From contig NZ_WTYW01000002.1 in NCBI RefSeq assembly GCF_009827635.1, positions 372,001 through 436,000 of the forward strand: a stretch of 64,000 bases of DNA. The letters are read 5' to 3'. Both the position numbers and the translations under genes were made by a program. Position 1 is the first letter of the stretch. The number at the start of each line of letters is the position of its first letter. Of this stretch, positions 1-8,181 are shown piece by piece. Under the pieces are notes generated by a model. The model saw only the letters and a program-made list of their open reading frames with translations, was not told where the DNA came from and made no database searches. Source of the stretch: Parapontixanthobacter aurantiacus (GTDB lineage Bacteria; Pseudomonadota; Alphaproteobacteria; Sphingomonadales; Sphingomonadaceae).

Positions 1-107
1 CGCCGCGATGCGTTATCATGAAGCGGACACCGACTGCAATCGGACGGTCGGAGCGATGGGAACAAACATGGAACGAAAGCGGTTGAAGGTCCAAAAGGAG
101 CAATATC

Positions 108-353
108 ATGAATGCCACGACCCCTACCGACCATCCCAAGTCCGATCCGGTTTCCAATGCGGAAAAGGACCCGGAAAACTGGACGACCGGCGATGAGACG
201 ATGACCGGCGCGCAGGCGAGTTACCTGAAGACCTTATGCGAGGAAGCGGGACAGCTCGACGCCTATGACGAAAACCTCACCAAGGCCGAGGCGTCGATGA
301 AGATCGACGAGATGCAGGCAAAGACCGGGCGCGGGCAGGGCGGCAACTCGTAA
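108..353 (+). CDS. DUF3072 domain-containing small protein
   Basis: An 81-residue soluble, acidic protein. The central stretch with MTGAQASYLKTLCEEAG (about residues 31-47), followed by an LTKAEASMKIDEMQ-like segment, matches my memory of the DUF3072 family, whose biochemical role is unknown. The N-terminal third is polar and probably disordered. An AAGGAG ribosome site lies about 8 bases before the ATG and supports this start. It ends two bases before the stop of the leftward ParA gene, so the two converge with no room for a terminator. The family call is fairly secure; no function is assigned. Confidence 0.8.
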   Translation: MNATTPTDHPKSDPVSNAEKDPENWTTGDETMTGAQASYLKTLCEEAGQLDAYDENLTKAEASMKIDEMQAKTGRGQGGNS

Positions 354-354
354 T

Positions 355-1086
355 CTAGCGCTTCGCCAGCTTGCGTTCGATCGCAGTCCATAGCCGCGCG
401 AACGCACCAGCCGCGGGTGACTTCGGGGCGAAAGCTCCGACGGGCTCGCGGCGAATGGCGCATTGTTCGACGACGCTCGCCATCGGGATGACCGGCCAGC
501 CACGATTGGCGGCGCAGGTTTCGCGGTGAAGATTGCGACGCAGATCGACCATGGAAAGCACCGGCAATATCGGGGGATGTCCCTTTCCAATGCTGCGCAC
601 TGCGGTGACGACGGTGTCGAACGCCCGCGAGGAAAGCGGGGATGGGGGCAGCGGTACGATGATGACGTCGGCGGCCCGCATGACCTGGGCGCTGATTTCG
701 TTGAGGACCGGCGGGCAGTCGAGCACGATACGTTCGTAATCGCGCGCGAGCTTGCCGGTCAGCTTGGCAAGTCGCTTGCGCTTGCCGATACCTGCAAATT
801 GCGCATCGAGTGCCCGAATGCTTTCATCGGCGGGCAGGACGTGCAGATCTTCGAAGCCGGTCGCCGATATCAGTTCAGCGGGCTCGCGCTGTCCGTCGAA
901 TACGTCGCTGGCCCGGTCCCGACGGTTCGGTTCGACCCCGAGGAGGAAGGCCGACCCGCCCCCGGCATCGAGGTCCCACAGCAGGGTGCGGCGACAGGAG
1001 ATCGTGGCGGAGCACCATGCGAGGTTGGCGGCCAGCGTCGTCTTCCCGACGCCGCCCTTGACGCTGTAGAGAGCCACTACGGCCAT
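355..1086 (-). CDS. ParA/MinD-family P-loop ATPase (orphan)
   Basis: A 243-residue ParA-type ATPase. The deviant Walker A motif KGGVGKTT spans residues 10-17, a DLDAGGG motif follows near residue 38, and a VLDCPP Walker B segment lies mid-protein. ParA proteins position DNA or protein cargo through ATP-driven dimerisation on the nucleoid. No ParB gene or clustered parS sites are visible, so this is an orphan of the family rather than a normal chromosome-partition parA. A GGGGA ribosome site precedes the ATG. It lies downstream of rpoZ on the same strand but is separated from it by a terminator. Its cargo cannot be inferred from the sequence. Confidence 0.85.
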   Translation of the reverse strand: MAVVALYSVKGGVGKTTLAANLAWCSATISCRRTLLWDLDAGGGSAFLLGVEPNRRDRASDVFDGQREPAELISATGFEDLHVLPADESIRALDAQFAGIGKRKRLAKLTGKLARDYERIVLDCPPVLNEISAQVMRAADVIIVPLPPSPLSSRAFDTVVTAVRSIGKGHPPILPVLSMVDLRRNLHRETCAANRGWPVIPMASVVEQCAIRREPVGAFAPKSPAAGAFARLWTAIERKLAKR

Positions 1087-1170
1087 CGCGAACTATCCCC
1101 CTGCGCATGGCGAAACCTCCGGCGCGAAGTACCGGAAAAGTGCGGGACATCCATTCGCCATTCTGACAGC

Positions 1171-1200
1171 AAAAGAAAAGGCCGCCCCAAAGGACGGCCC
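1171..1200 (-). terminator. Rho-independent terminator after rpoZ
   Basis: Read leftward, a GGCCG stem with one internal mismatch and a short loop is followed by TTTTCTTTT. It lies 46 bases beyond the rpoZ stop and before the parA start, so it should end the rpoZ transcript. Confidence 0.7.
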
Positions 1201-1245
1201 AATCTGAAACATCATACGGTGAGCGCGTCGCTCTCGACCCGTAGC

Positions 1246-1590
1246 TCAACCGTCGTAGTCGGCGCCGATGGATGTCGATCGCGCGGGGGCCGAAGCCGTG
1301 ATCCGCAATGCTTCCGCCGACTGGCTGAGCGAACCGATGTCATCGGCCTCGTCCTCGTCATCGGGAAGGATTTTCTGCAAGCTCGTGACCAGGCTTTCCT
1401 GCAGATCCTTCGGCTTGATCGTCTGGTCGGCAATTTCGCGCAGGGCGACGACCGGGTTCTTGTCGCGATCGCGATCGACCGTCAGTTCCGCGCCGCCGCT
1501 GATCTCGCGAGCCCGCTCCGCAGCCAGCAGAACGAGATCGAAACGGTTCGGGACCTTGTCCACGCAATCTTCAACGGTAACGCGCGCCAT
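1246..1590 (-). CDS. rpoZ: DNA-directed RNA polymerase subunit omega
   Basis: A 114-residue omega subunit, which supports assembly of the RNA polymerase core by chaperoning beta-prime. The N-terminus [17 protein letters not shown] followed by [16 protein letters not shown] is the classical omega signature, and the central region carries the usual [11 protein letters not shown] segment. The C-terminal 50 residues are acidic and variable, as in other alphaproteobacteria. The gene diverges from the phospholipase D-type gene to its right and is followed by a terminator, so it is probably monocistronic. In many bacteria rpoZ is next to spoT or gmk; neither is seen here. Confidence 0.95.
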   Translation of the reverse strand: MARVTVEDCVDKVPNRFDLVLLAAERAREISGGAELTVDRDRDKNPVVALREIADQTIKPKDLQESLVTSLQKILPDDEDEADDIGSLSQSAEALRITASAPARSTSIGADYDG

Positions 1591-1701
1591 TCAGCACTCC
1601 GGGCAATCTTGAATTGATAGGAAAGCCGGTCAGATAGGCGCTTTGCCCGGTTTCGTCAAGGATTTGCAAAGGGTGCCGGTCGCGCCTAGCAGGTCAGGAG
1701 G

Positions 1702-2886
1702 ATGGCTAACGAGGACGAACCGAACCGATCTGGCGGCACGACGTCGTTCGAGGAAGAGGCGCCATTTCGCGTTACGTCGAACGGGCTTGATCTGACATTC
1801 TATCCGGCGGGCGAGGATCGGCGCCGCGCCTTGCTGGAAATGGTCGGAAACGCGCGGCGATCGCTCAAGCTGTGTTTCTACATCTTCATGGAAGACGATG
1901 TCGGAACGAGCCTTCGCGACGCTCTGATCGATGCGGCGCGACGCGGCGTCTCGATCAAGGTAATTCTCGACCGGTTCGGTGCCGAGACGAGCGAGGAGTT
2001 CCTGAGACCGCTGCGCGAAGCCGGCGCAGATTGCTGCTATTTCAGCGAGAAGTGGACCCACCGCTATCTCGTGCGGAACCATCAAAAACTGCTTGTCGCG
2101 GACGACGAAAGCGGGATGTTCGGCGGATTCAACATCGAGGACGACTACTTCGCGCCGCCGCAGGAGAATGGCTGGAACGATCTCGCCATCGCGATGCGGG
2201 GCGACGCTGTGGAAGGCCTCGTCGACTGGTTCGACAAGCTCGATCGCTGGACTGCAAAACCGACCGGCAATTTTCGCGCCATTCGCCGCACGGTACGCGA
2301 CTGGGAGTGGGACGGCGAGGGATGGTGCTGGCTGGTGGGCGGTCCGACGCGCGGCCTCAGCAGCTGGGCCGCGAAGGTGAGCAAGGACGTAGCTTCTGCC
2401 GAGCGGCTCGACATGTTCATGGCATATTTCAGTCCGCCGAAGAAAATCCTGAAGCGGATCGGCAGGATCGCGAAGGAAGGCGAAGCGCGCCTGTTGATGG
2501 CGGGCAAGTCCGACAACGCAGCGACACTCGGCGCGACGCGATCGCTTTACAGCTACCTGTTGCACAAAGGCGCGAAGATCTGGGAATTCGAGCCCTGCAA
2601 ATTACACACGAAATTGCTCGTCGTGGACGACATCGTCTATCTGGGTAGCGCGAATTTCGACATGCGCAGCCTTTACGTCAATCTGGAGCTGATGCTCCGT
2701 GTCGAGGACGCGGCACTTGCCGACAGGATGCGCGAATATATGGAGCGCCACATCGCCGCGTCGAAAGAGATCACCCCGCAGTACCATGCGCGTCAGGCGA
2801 CGCTGCTGAACCGCATTCGGTGGAACCTCGGTTGGCTGCTCGTATCGGTCATCGACTACACGGTCAGTCGGCGCCTCAACATCTAG
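1702..2886 (+). CDS. Phospholipase D-family enzyme, cardiolipin synthase-like
   Basis: A 394-residue protein with two HKD catalytic motifs: HxKxxxxD around H127 (HQKLLVADD) and around H302 (HTKLLVVDD), each followed by G(F/S)xN. Two HKD copies in one chain are characteristic of cardiolipin synthase and related transphosphatidylases, which form a phosphatidyl-enzyme intermediate on the first histidine. No N-terminal membrane helices are present, unlike ClsA, so it resembles the ClsB/ClsC-type soluble or peripheral enzymes. An AGGAGG site immediately before the ATG supports the start. It converges on dnaB, with 10 bases between stops. The exact substrate is inferred. Confidence 0.82.
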   Translation: MANEDEPNRSGGTTSFEEEAPFRVTSNGLDLTFYPAGEDRRRALLEMVGNARRSLKLCFYIFMEDDVGTSLRDALIDAARRGVSIKVILDRFGAETSEEFLRPLREAGADCCYFSEKWTHRYLVRNHQKLLVADDESGMFGGFNIEDDYFAPPQENGWNDLAIAMRGDAVEGLVDWFDKLDRWTAKPTGNFRAIRRTVRDWEWDGEGWCWLVGGPTRGLSSWAAKVSKDVASAERLDMFMAYFSPPKKILKRIGRIAKEGEARLLMAGKSDNAATLGATRSLYSYLLHKGAKIWEFEPCKLHTKLLVVDDIVYLGSANFDMRSLYVNLELMLRVEDAALADRMREYMERHIAASKEITPQYHARQATLLNRIRWNLGWLLVSVIDYTVSRRLNI

Positions 2887-2896
2887 AACCGCTCGC

Positions 2897-4414
2897 TTAA
2901 TCGTATCCCGAACGGCGATCTTCCTCGGCAAGGTCGGAAAAGCGCGTGATCTTGGGTTCGAAGCGGAGATGAACCTTGCCGGTGGCACCGTGACGTTGCT
3001 TGGCGACGATCAGTTCGGCAAGGCCGTGGACCCGCTCCATTTCCGCTGCCCAAGCCGCGTGGACCTCGTGCACCTTGGTATCGTCGTCTGGCTGCGGCTG
3101 CTTGGGTTCGCGCGAGGCCACGTAATAATCCTCGCGATAGACGAACCAGACCATATCGGCATCCTGCTCGATGGACCCCGATTCGCGCAGGTCGGACAGC
3201 ATGGGCCGCTTGTCGTCGCGCTGTTCGACGGCGCGGCTCAACTGCGAAAGCGCAATGACCGGCAGTTCGAGTTCCTTCGCTAGCGTCTTCAAACCACGGC
3301 TGATCTCGGAAATCTCGTTGACGCGGTTGTCGTTGGCTCGGCCCGAACCTTGCAGCAGCTGGAGATAGTCGACCACGATGAGGCCGATGTCGTGCCGGCG
3401 TTTCAAACGGCGAGCGCGCGTCCGCAGGGCAGCAATCGTGAGGGCCGGGGTATCGTCGATATAGAGCGGCAGTTCGGCGAGGCGTTGACTGGCGAAGGAC
3501 AGTTGCTGGAATTCGTCGCGGCTGATCTTGCCCATGCGCAGCGCCTCGGACGAAATCTTCGCCTGTTCGGCGAGAATACGCGTTGCGAGCTGGTCGGCGC
3601 TCATTTCGAGGCTGAAGAAGGCGACGCCCGCGCCAACGGTGTTCTCGATCCCGTCCGCCTGATCGCGCAGCATCCTGTCGGCGCAGTTGAACGCGATGTT
3701 GGTGGCGAGGGAGGTCTTGCCCATGCCGGGCCGCCCGGCAAGTATGACGAGGTCGCTGTCGTGCAGGCCGCCGATCTTCTCGTTTACTGTCGTCAGGCCG
3801 GTCGTCTTGCCCGATACGTGGCCACCGGAATTTATCGCCTTTTCGATAAGGCCAAGCGCCTTATGCGTCGCCTGGCCGAAACTTTCGGCTTCCTTCCCGC
3901 TCGCCGCGCCTTCTGCGACGCGGAATAGGTCCGCTTCGGCCTGCTCGATCTTCTCCATCGGCGCGACTTCGTCGGACGTATCGAGCGCACCCTCGACGAG
4001 GTTGCGTCCGACCGAAACCAGTTCGCGAAGAAGGGCGAGGTCGTAGATCTGGTTGGCGAGTTCGCGCGGTGCGAGCAAGCCTTGCCCGTCTGCGGTCAAT
4101 TGAGCGAGATAGGTTATCCCGCCAAGCTGTTTCAGCGCATCGTCCGTCTCGAAATAGGGCTTCAGCGTGACCGGGGTTGCCACCGCATTGCGATCGAGCA
4201 GCTTGACGATGCGTTCGAAGATGCGCTGGTGCAGGGGTTCGAAAAAGTGGTGTGGCCGAAGCGGCGTCTGCAGGTCTTCCAGAACCCGGTTGTCGATCAG
4301 GATCGCGCCGAGAAATGCCGCTTCCGCCTCGATGTTCGACGGCAGCTTGCGCCCCTCGACATTTTCCGTGTCGGACGAATCGGTAAAGCGGGAGAGAAGG
4401 TCGGTCTCGGCCAT
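2897..4414 (-). CDS. dnaB: Replicative DNA helicase DnaB
   Basis: A 505-residue hexameric helicase that unwinds the fork and recruits primase. The N-terminal DnaB domain begins after a short polar leader (KLPSNIEAEAAFLGAILID). The RecA-like C-terminal domain carries Walker A GRPGMGKTSLA, Walker B LIVVDYLQLL, the RGLKTLAKEL segment and a QLSRAVEQR DnaB motif. I chose the ATG of MAETDLLSRF; an upstream in-frame start at 4450 would add 12 unconserved residues. It is divergent from the UPF0262 gene, and a DnaA-box-like sequence lies in the shared upstream region. Confidence 0.96.
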   Translation of the reverse strand: MAETDLLSRFTDSSDTENVEGRKLPSNIEAEAAFLGAILIDNRVLEDLQTPLRPHHFFEPLHQRIFERIVKLLDRNAVATPVTLKPYFETDDALKQLGGITYLAQLTADGQGLLAPRELANQIYDLALLRELVSVGRNLVEGALDTSDEVAPMEKIEQAEADLFRVAEGAASGKEAESFGQATHKALGLIEKAINSGGHVSGKTTGLTTVNEKIGGLHDSDLVILAGRPGMGKTSLATNIAFNCADRMLRDQADGIENTVGAGVAFFSLEMSADQLATRILAEQAKISSEALRMGKISRDEFQQLSFASQRLAELPLYIDDTPALTIAALRTRARRLKRRHDIGLIVVDYLQLLQGSGRANDNRVNEISEISRGLKTLAKELELPVIALSQLSRAVEQRDDKRPMLSDLRESGSIEQDADMVWFVYREDYYVASREPKQPQPDDDTKVHEVHAAWAAEMERVHGLAELIVAKQRHGATGKVHLRFEPKITRFSDLAEEDRRSGYD

Positions 4415-4471
4415 GGCGACGCCTTGTGCCAGAACACGGGTCGCTGACAAGCTGGGTTTGGCTGCGCTGCT

Positions 4472-4480
4472 TGTGGATAG
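4472..4480 (-). promoter_or_regulatory. DnaA-box-like sequence upstream of dnaB
   Basis: On the minus strand this reads CTATCCACA, one mismatch from the DnaA box TTATCCACA. It lies about 58 bases upstream of the dnaB start and 66 bases upstream of UPF0262. A single 9-mer can occur by chance, but the position before a replication gene makes it plausible. Confidence 0.4.
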
Positions 4481-4545
4481 CGGGGAAGACGCGCATACCC
4501 CTTGCAGGAAGCCTATCGCATCTGCGAAAGCGTCCCCAAGCGATT

Positions 4546-5052
4546 ATGACAGATTCTTCTTCGACAGACAGCGACACGCATCGCATCGCGCATATTTCGC
4601 TGGACGAGGAAACGATCCTCTGGCGCAATCCCGATATCGAACAGGAACGCCGGGTCGCGATCTACGACCTCATCGAGGAGAACACGTTCCGTCCCATTCG
4701 CAGCAGCGAGGCGGGCCATGACGGTCCTTACCGGCTGGAACTTTCGGTACGCGACGGGCGGCTGCAAATGGCCATCCAGAACGAGGAGCGCGAACCGCTC
4801 GAAACGTTTCTCATCGGCCTTGCCCGCTTCCGCCGCCCGATCCGCGAATATTTTGCGATCTGCGACAGCTATTACCAGGCGATCCGCAACGCTACGCCAG
4901 CGGAGATCGAGACGATCGACATGGCGCGGCGCGGGGTTCACAACAGCGCTTCCGAATTGCTGCTGGAGCGGCTGGAAGGCAAGATCGAGACCGATTTCGC
5001 GACGGCGCGCCGCCTCTTCACGCTGATCTGCGTCCTGCACATCAAGGGTTGA
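4546..5052 (+). CDS. UPF0262 family protein
   Basis: A 168-residue soluble protein of the alphaproteobacterial UPF0262 family, whose function is unknown. Recognisable features are the N-terminal RIAHISLDEETI segment, ERRVAIYDLIEENTF, a central FRRPIREYFAICDSYYQAI helix and the C-terminal ATARRLFTLICVLHI. I chose the ATG of MTDSSSTDSD; the same frame is open upstream to 4426 but the added residues are not family-like. The downstream membrane protein begins 12 bases after its stop, suggesting a short operon with the GH25-like gene and cytidine deaminase. Confidence 0.85.
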   Translation: MTDSSSTDSDTHRIAHISLDEETILWRNPDIEQERRVAIYDLIEENTFRPIRSSEAGHDGPYRLELSVRDGRLQMAIQNEEREPLETFLIGLARFRRPIREYFAICDSYYQAIRNATPAEIETIDMARRGVHNSASELLLERLEGKIETDFATARRLFTLICVLHIKG

Positions 5053-5063
5053 GCGGCAAGGCG

Positions 5064-5786
5064 ATGGTAAGAACCGGTTCGAGTGCCGCTGCGTCAAGGC
5101 GATCGCGCCAATGGCTGGTGCGTCTCATCCTGATTGCCGTGCTTGCCGGGCTGATTGCGGCCGGTCTCGCGTGGTGGCGGGGCCTGTCTTGGAAGCCCGA
5201 TGCAGCTACCTACCCGCGTGCCGGCATTTACGTCTCGGAGGCGTCGGGCGAAGTCAATTTTCGCACCGCGCGCGCTTTGGGAGCGCAATTTGCCTATCTG
5301 CAGGGCAGCCTTGGAGCAGACGGGCTCGACGGGACATTCGCTGCGAATATCGACCAGGTCCGGGCGTCGGGAATGAAGGTGGGCGTGGTCCATGCGTTCG
5401 ATCCCTGTGTCCCCGCCGATCTCCAGTCGGCCAAGTTCGTAACGGTCGTCCCGCGCGATCCGAACCTGCTGCCGCCCGCCATTGCGCTCGAGAAACTGGC
5501 CTCGCAATGTCCGCAACGCGTGAGCGAGGCAGCGGTGGAGAGTGAATTAATGACGCTGGTCAACCAGATCGAGATTCACGCGGGGAAGCCGGTAATCCTG
5601 AAACCGTCGCGAGCCTTCGAGCGGGAATATGAAATTTCTTCGCGGATCGAGCGCAATCTATGGCTGGCCAGCAACTGGTACGAACCGTCCTATGCCGGTC
5701 GGCCATGGCTGTTATGGACGGCGAACGATGCGCTGCATACGGAAGCGGCGGAGGAGCCGATCGCATGGGTCGTGGTGCAACCTTGA
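5064..5786 (+). CDS. GH25 lysozyme-like membrane-anchored protein, probably catalytically altered
   Basis: A 240-residue protein with a positively charged N-terminus, one membrane helix (about residues 18-38) and a periplasmic domain with the outline of a glycoside hydrolase 25 muramidase: GIYVSEASGEVNFRTAR, FAYLQGS, and an IDQVRASGMKVGVVHAFDP strand-helix pattern. In active GH25 enzymes the first motif is GIDVS and a later one is DxE. Here the first Asp is Tyr56, and the second motif reads ALE (A141, E143). It may therefore be a binding protein rather than a muramidase. A TTG at 5049 overlapping the previous stop is an alternative start. The fold call is from pattern memory. Confidence 0.6.
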   Translation: MVRTGSSAAASRRSRQWLVRLILIAVLAGLIAAGLAWWRGLSWKPDAATYPRAGIYVSEASGEVNFRTARALGAQFAYLQGSLGADGLDGTFAANIDQVRASGMKVGVVHAFDPCVPADLQSAKFVTVVPRDPNLLPPAIALEKLASQCPQRVSEAAVESELMTLVNQIEIHAGKPVILKPSRAFEREYEISSRIERNLWLASNWYEPSYAGRPWLLWTANDALHTEAAEEPIAWVVVQP

Positions 5787-5800
5787 GCGGGGAACGCATA

Positions 5801-6205
5801 GTGGACGAGCAAAAATTGATCGAGGCGGCGCGCGAAGCCGCGAAGGCGTCCTACTCGCCCTATTCCAACTTTGCCGTCGGAGCGGCGCTATTGTTCGCCG
5901 ACGGTACGATCGTAACCGGCACGAATATCGAGAACGCCAGCTACGGGCTGGCCCTTTGCGCCGAAACGGTCGCCGTGGCGAAAGCGATGGAAGCGGGGAG
6001 GCGAGGTGGTCTGGAGGCTGTTGCGGTCACCGGACCGGCAGCAGCTCCCATCACCCCATGCGGGCGTTGCCGTCAGGTCCTTAACGAACTGGCAGGGCTC
6101 GGCGCTACCGATCCGCTTGTCCTCTGCGTCGGAGAGCATGAAACCCACCGCGTGACGCTGTCGAAACTGTTGCCGCTCGCCTTCGGGCCAGCCAGCCTCG
6201 ACTAG
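5801..6205 (+). CDS. cdd: Cytidine deaminase
   Basis: A 134-residue zinc hydrolase of pyrimidine salvage that converts cytidine and deoxycytidine to (deoxy)uridine. The zinc and catalytic signature is intact: C53-A-E55 (E55 the proton shuttle) and P-C87-G-R-C90. The N-terminal [14 protein letters not shown] segment is the usual substrate-contacting part. Length fits the tetrameric short-form Cdd. The preferred start is a GTG at 5801 with a GGGGA site upstream; a TTG at 5783 overlapping the previous stop is possible. Its 3' end overlaps the stop of the convergent M14 peptidase by 4 bases. Confidence 0.93.
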   Translation: MDEQKLIEAAREAAKASYSPYSNFAVGAALLFADGTIVTGTNIENASYGLALCAETVAVAKAMEAGRRGGLEAVAVTGPAAAPITPCGRCRQVLNELAGLGATDPLVLCVGEHETHRVTLSKLLPLAFGPASLD

Positions 6206-7344
6206 CCTTCCTCGTCCGCGTCGAGCCATTCGAGCAGCGCAGCGAGGCATTCGCGGCCCAGCGCCTTGCAGCGTTCGGGCGACCATTCCTGCTCCGGCTC
6301 GGGCTGATCGTCATTGTCCTTGAACGGCATTTCCAGCGTCATGGCCGTCGCGCCGAAGCGGTGCGCAACCTGCGTCGTGCTCATCGAAAGGTTCGCTTCG
6401 CCTGGCTTCGATACCGGATAACCCTTTGCCGTCTGGAAGTCCGGCGTGCGGCGCGCGAGGATCGACTTGTAGCGCTCAAAGCCTCGATGATGCGCGTCTT
6501 TCAGGTCGGGAATACCCTCGTATCCGGCAAGGAATACGGCGGAGATCGCCTCGTCCCCATGAACGTCCATCGCGAAGTCGACGCCGGTCTCGTCCATCTT
6601 GTTGCGAATGGCGAGGACTTCGGGCGAGCGTTCGGCAGTCGGCTCATGCCATTCGCGATTGAGGTTAGCACCGCAGGCATTCGTCCGGAGATGTCCGCGG
6701 CGCGAGCCGTCCGGATTGCAGTTCGGCACGATGTGGAACGTGCAGCGTTCGCGCAGCGCCCGGGCGATGCTGTCGGTCGGGTCGGTCAGCATTTCCAGCG
6801 CGCCTTCCATCCACCATTCCGCCATGCTTTCACCCGGATGCTGACGCCCGTAGAGCCAGACCTGCTTCGTTCCCGTGCCGCAGGACAGGTAATCGAGCGG
6901 CTGGCCGTCGAGCGTCGTCCCGATCGTCTCGTGCGAAACGCCTTCGCTCAAAGCCGCTTCGGAAACGAGATCGTGATGCCGCTCCATTGAATAGGGCGCG
7001 AAATAGGCAAACCAGGCGATGCTTCCTGCGGGAGTGTACCGGATGGTAAGGCAGCCATCCTCTTCCTTCTCGTCATAGCGGGAGGCGGCGCGCGTCCATA
7101 TTTCGCGATCCTCGCTCACCACCGAATTGTAGTTGGGCCAGCCATTCACGTAGGCTGAGGACGAAAGTCCCGTAATTTTCAGGACGAGTTCGCGTCCTTC
7201 AGCCCCGGAAACGCGGAAATGGTACCACTGCTTGAAATCCGATTGCGTATCCTTGCGGATCGCAAGCGTTGCCTGTGCGCCGTCGATCGAAAGAACTTCG
7301 ATATTGCCGCTGTCGAATTCGGAATCGATGCGAATGTCGGTCAA
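6202..7344 (-). CDS. M14-family zinc carboxypeptidase, cytosolic carboxypeptidase-like
   Basis: A 380-residue protein without signal peptide. The N-terminal ~130 residues form a beta-rich domain like that preceding the catalytic domain in cytosolic carboxypeptidases (CCP/M14D group). The catalytic part has the zinc motif H169-P-G-E172 in RQHPGES, the third zinc ligand in MDVHGDE (H262), a [14 protein letters not shown] substrate-binding loop, NLNREW, and the catalytic glutamate in TLEMPFK (E338). Eukaryotic members trim glutamate from tubulin tails; bacterial substrates are unknown. It stands alone between cdd and a lipoprotein gene. Family call strong, substrate unknown. Confidence 0.85.
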   Translation of the reverse strand: MTDIRIDSEFDSGNIEVLSIDGAQATLAIRKDTQSDFKQWYHFRVSGAEGRELVLKITGLSSSAYVNGWPNYNSVVSEDREIWTRAASRYDEKEEDGCLTIRYTPAGSIAWFAYFAPYSMERHHDLVSEAALSEGVSHETIGTTLDGQPLDYLSCGTGTKQVWLYGRQHPGESMAEWWMEGALEMLTDPTDSIARALRERCTFHIVPNCNPDGSRRGHLRTNACGANLNREWHEPTAERSPEVLAIRNKMDETGVDFAMDVHGDEAISAVFLAGYEGIPDLKDAHHRGFERYKSILARRTPDFQTAKGYPVSKPGEANLSMSTTQVAHRFGATAMTLEMPFKDNDDQPEPEQEWSPERCKALGRECLAALLEWLDADEEG

Positions 7345-7430
7345 ACCTGATTACCTCTGCGTGTTTTTGCGTATCGTCGTAAAGTGAAGGCCCCGCCCTC
7401 TATGGACGCGGACCGGACCTTGCAAGCGCG

Positions 7431-8036
7431 CTATTCTACCGCGACTTCGACTGTTTCGCCGCTCATTCCGGGGAAATTCTCGAACAAGGCGTTGGCGATC
7501 GTTTCCGCATTGGCTTGCGGTTCGGCGAGCGGCGACTTGGGTGGAACGAGGAATTGCGCACGCCCTTCCCAGATGTTCTGCCCACCAGCGCTCGGAGCGA
7601 GTGCGACCGAGAGTTCCGTACCGATCCGCTCGCCCGAATTGCCGCCGAGATTGATGCCGATACCGAGGCCAAGGCCCGAACCGTAAGTGCCGGTTCCGCC
7701 GCCGACACCCACGCTGACGGGGCCGCGGCGTTCCCCTTCGCGATAGGCGAAGCGCTCGACATCGACCCGCGCGACGTAGTCGGCATTGGCGCGGGTCGTC
7801 TCACGATAACCGAGGGCAGCCAGCTCTGCAGCGACCGCCGTTTTGTAGGGGGATGCGGACAGACCGGCATCGTCGGCGCTTTCGACGAATACCGTTCCCG
7901 ACTGGACCGGGGCGCTCGTCAGATTGTCGTGAAAGCGCGTGACCTGAACGGGTCCGGGCTTCGCGGCGCAAGCTATCAGACTTGCCGAGAGCACTGCCGT
8001 CGCTGCCAGTTTTACAAATTTCCTCATCGCATCCAT
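7431..8036 (-). CDS. DUF4136 domain-containing lipoprotein
   Basis: A 201-residue predicted lipoprotein: a basic start, hydrophobic stretch and lipobox LIAC with the lipidated cysteine at about residue 23. The mature part follows the DUF4136 plan: an N-terminal strand with VQVTRFHD, a segment with AALGYRETTRANADYVARVDV, a glycine-rich central loop (GVGGGTGTYGSGLGLGIG) and a C-terminal EGRAQFL then LFENFPGMSGETVEVAVE. Function unknown; probably outer-membrane anchored. A second, divergent member is at 53291-53983 with the same FPGxSGETV ending. MRKFVK three codons later is an alternative start. Confidence 0.82.
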   Translation of the reverse strand: MDAMRKFVKLAATAVLSASLIACAAKPGPVQVTRFHDNLTSAPVQSGTVFVESADDAGLSASPYKTAVAAELAALGYRETTRANADYVARVDVERFAYREGERRGPVSVGVGGGTGTYGSGLGLGIGINLGGNSGERIGTELSVALAPSAGGQNIWEGRAQFLVPPKSPLAEPQANAETIANALFENFPGMSGETVEVAVE

Positions 8037-8181
8037 CCCGGTCCGCCAGAGACCTGTTTCGCCCCGTCGCGGAGCTGTCGCATATCAAACGCCGCAGCTG
8101 TCAAACCGTGCCGCAAAAAGGGACGAGTGCGCATGACATGTTTATCGGATTCTTAGCCGATCGCTGGTAACCGCTGGCGCC

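Noticed and set aside
8-196. 62-codon open frame at the left edge
   Set aside because: Overlaps the DUF3072 gene in another frame, and only the DUF3072 frame has family features and a good ribosome site.
463-1617. 384-codon open frame on the plus strand
   Set aside because: Antisense to parA and rpoZ; both of those are well supported.
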